The position numbers were made by a program, and so were the translations under genes. This document shows positions 62,165 through 64,000 of a stretch of 64,000 bases of DNA, piece after piece; position 1 is the first letter of the stretch; each line of letters opens with the position of its first letter. The stretch lies in NCBI GenBank assembly GCA_018262235.1, contig JAGTRY010000008.1, forward strand, positions 1-64,000. The letters are read 5' to 3'. The notes under the pieces were generated by a model. The model saw only the letters and a list, made by a program, of their open reading frames with translations, ran no database searches and was not told the origin of the DNA. The stretch is from Pseudomonadota bacterium (GTDB lineage: Bacteria; Pseudomonadota; Gammaproteobacteria; Burkholderiales; Rhodocyclaceae).

Positions 62165-64000
62165 ATGATCCGACTTCGGCTTGCCCTGCTCCCTTTCCTG
62201 TTGGTGTTGCTCCCTGCGCTCTGGCAGCCGGCATGGGCCGCACATGCCTATGCGCAGTTCGGCGACATCAAGTATCCGGCGGATTTCCAGCATTTCGACT
62301 GGGTCAATCCTGCCGCACCCAAAGGGGGCGAGATCACCATGGTGTTGCCCTTCGTGATCAGCCAGTATGACAAGTACAACCCCTTCACTCTCAAAGGCGT
62401 AGCAGCTCCAGGCATCGACAACATGGTGTTCGAGAGTCTGTTGACCGGCACCTTCGATGAACCGACCACGGCCTACGGCCTGCTTGCCGAAGATGTGAGC
62501 GTGCCGCCCGACCGCCGCTCCGTGACCTTCCGTCTCAACCCCGGGGCGCACTTCCAGGATGGCTCCCCCGTACTCGCGCAGGATGTGAAGTACAGTTTCG
62601 AACGCCTGGTGGGGCGCGGCGCCCACCCGGCCTATGCCAGCCTGTTTGCCGAGGTGAAAGGATTGAGCGTACTGGGCGAGCGCACGATCCGCTTCGATTT
62701 CCGCGAGCCCAGCAGCAGCATGCCACTGGTTGTAGGCAGCATGCCGGTGTTCAGCCACAAGTGGGGAGCCGGCAAGCCTTTCGATGAAGTCATCATGGAC
62801 AAGCCGATCGGCAGCGGCCCGTATCGCATCGGACGCGAAGTCTTTGGTCGTGACATCAGCTACGAGCGCGATCCGCAGTACTGGGCGCAGGATCTGCCGG
62901 TGCGCCGCGGCATGTTCAATTTCGGGCGCATCCATTACCGCATCTACAGCGACGAAACCGTGCAGACCGAAGCCTTCAAGGCCGGCGAGTTTGATTATGT
63001 GCAGGTGTTCTCCGCACGCCAGTGGGCACGCACCTATACCGGCGCGAAATTCGATTCGGGTCAGATCGTCAAACGCCTTTTGCCCAGCCGCAACGCAGGC
63101 GACTTCCAGGGGTTCATGTTCAATACGCGCCGTCCGCTGTTCCGCGATGTGCGCGTGCGCGAAGCACTTGAAGCGACGATGGATTACGAATGGATGAATC
63201 GCCAGCTCTTCTACAACAGCTACACGCGCGTCACCAGCTACTTCCCCGGCGGCGACTTCGAAGCACACGGTTTGCCGGGGGCCGATGAGCTGGCCTTGCT
63301 CAATCCGCTCAAACACCAATTGCCCGCCAAGATTTTCACTGACCCGGTACCGCAACAACCCCAAACCAATCCGCCGCACAGCCTGCGCAACAACCTGTTG
63401 CACGCCCGTGATCTGCTTGCCGAAGCGGGCTGGACTTACCGCGATGGGGCCTTGCGCAACGCCAAGGGAGAGCCCTTCGTCTTCGAATTCCTGGATGCCC
63501 AGACCCAGGCAGCCGCCTCGGCCAAAATCATCGCCCCCATGCTCAAGAATCTGGAGAAACTCGGCATCCAGGCCAGCCTCCGCGTCATGGATGCCGCCGT
63601 ATTCCAGAAACGGACCGACTCTTTCGATTACGATGTCATTTCATTCCGCAGCCTTTCGGTGGAAGCGCCGGGGCAGGAAATGCTCAACCTGTTCTCTTCC
63701 GAAGCTGCGCGCACCGAAGGTTCCCGCAACTTTGCCGGCATCAGCGATCCGGCCGTCGACGCCTTGCTGCAAAAGGCCATCGCGGCCCAGACCCGGCCCC
63801 AGCTGGTCGCCGCGCTGCGCGCCCTGGACCGTGTACTGAGATTCGGCCATTACGTGATCCCGCAGTGGTACCTGAACAGCTTCCGGGTCGCCTGGCAGGC
63901 CAACAAGTTCGCTCACCCTGAAGTCATGCCTTTGTACTACCAGCCGGAAAACTGGCTGCAAATGACGTGGTGGGCGCTGCCGAAGCAAGGTGCCGCGCAA
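62165..64000 (+). CDS. Family 5 extracellular solute-binding protein, YejA-like (3' end outside window)
   Basis: The frame is open from ATG 62165 (or 62156) to the window edge, 612 codons, so it does not appear in the ORF track. The signal peptide is MIRLRLALLPFLLVLLPALWQPAWA. The mature part reads FGDIKYPADFQHFDWVNPAAPKGGEI, NPFTLKG and YESL-like VFESLLTGTFDEP, then VTFRLNPGAHFQDGSPVLAQDVKYSFERL. The pattern fits YejA, the peptide/microcin C receptor of the YejABEF transporter. Near the edge, IPQWYLNSFRVAWQANKF and WWALPKQ indicate that only a few residues are missing. Confidence 0.93.
   Translation, partial: MIRLRLALLPFLLVLLPALWQPAWAAHAYAQFGDIKYPADFQHFDWVNPAAPKGGEITMVLPFVISQYDKYNPFTLKGVAAPGIDNMVFESLLTGTFDEPTTAYGLLAEDVSVPPDRRSVTFRLNPGAHFQDGSPVLAQDVKYSFERLVGRGAHPAYASLFAEVKGLSVLGERTIRFDFREPSSSMPLVVGSMPVFSHKWGAGKPFDEVIMDKPIGSGPYRIGREVFGRDISYERDPQYWAQDLPVRRGMFNFGRIHYRIYSDETVQTEAFKAGEFDYVQVFSARQWARTYTGAKFDSGQIVKRLLPSRNAGDFQGFMFNTRRPLFRDVRVREALEATMDYEWMNRQLFYNSYTRVTSYFPGGDFEAHGLPGADELALLNPLKHQLPAKIFTDPVPQQPQTNPPHSLRNNLLHARDLLAEAGWTYRDGALRNAKGEPFVFEFLDAQTQAAASAKIIAPMLKNLEKLGIQASLRVMDAAVFQKRTDSFDYDVISFRSLSVEAPGQEMLNLFSSEAARTEGSRNFAGISDPAVDALLQKAIAAQTRPQLVAALRALDRVLRFGHYVIPQWYLNSFRVAWQANKFAHPEVMPLYYQPENWLQMTWWALPKQGAAQ

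Overview
The window is 64 kb of G+C-rich, gene-dense proteobacterial DNA. The gene content points to a nitrogen-fixing, urea-using betaproteobacterium. Pointers are a NifL-NifA pair next to an rnf operon, nifB with a nif ferredoxin and draG, and a complete urt-ure locus. A member of the Rhodocyclales (Azoarcus/Zoogloea-like) would fit, but this is inference from gene content and I could not run a search.

Layout. (1) 0-13 kb: urea uptake (urtABCDE, urtA cut by the window edge) and urease (ureDABC, ureEFG), all on +. This locus is crowded with palindromic REP-type repeats beginning GTAG and ending CTAC. One pair forms perfect 38-bp inverted repeats around a 1.95-kb module between ureF and ureG. 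The module carries a REP-associated tyrosine transposase and an A+T-rich gene of unknown function. ureD carries an 84-bp in-frame insertion rich in small palindromes. (2) 13-22.5 kb: the minus-strand operon rnfABCDGE-rnfH and the divergent nifL-nifA. The 307-bp gap between rnfA and nifL holds readable regulatory DNA: a -24/-12 promoter in each direction, a TGT-N10-ACA NifA site and a GCACC-N5-GGTGC NtrC-like site. (3) 22.5-33 kb: a sensor kinase and iron alcohol dehydrogenase pair (ErcS'/ErcA-like), a DUF482/FemAB-like protein, a diguanylate cyclase, a periplasmic parvulin, a chemoreceptor, an exported nucleosidase and trmA. (4) 33-36.3 kb: an accessory-looking stretch with REP pairs, a frameshifted small membrane-protein gene, DUF1493, a methyltransferase, yjhX and DUF3096. 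(5) 36.3-43.4 kb: a six-gene minus-strand operon for a polar amino acid ABC transporter with a cystathionine beta-lyase-like enzyme and RidA, then a YnfM-like exporter divergent from a LysR regulator. (6) 43.5-49.4 kb: pgm, a flavin reductase, a pirin, a yeast-type cytosine deaminase and a PAP2 phosphatase lipoprotein with autotransporter-type beta repeats. (7) 49.4-53 kb: nifB-fdxN-ArsC-like-draG behind a NifA site and a sigma-54 promoter. (8) 53-64 kb: an S41 protease, a DapA-like aldolase, cimA, a two-gene ABC transporter, a B12-binding radical SAM protein and the start of a yejA-like gene.

How it fits together. Urea hydrolysis and nitrogen fixation are alternative ammonium sources. NtrC (not in the window) probably drives nifLA. 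NifA then switches on rnf, which supplies low-potential electrons for nitrogenase, and nifB, which makes the cofactor precursor NifB-co. NifL restrains NifA in response to oxygen and fixed nitrogen, and DraG reactivates ADP-ribosylated dinitrogenase reductase. The structural nifHDK genes and draT are not in this window. No tRNA, rRNA, CRISPR array or prophage was seen.
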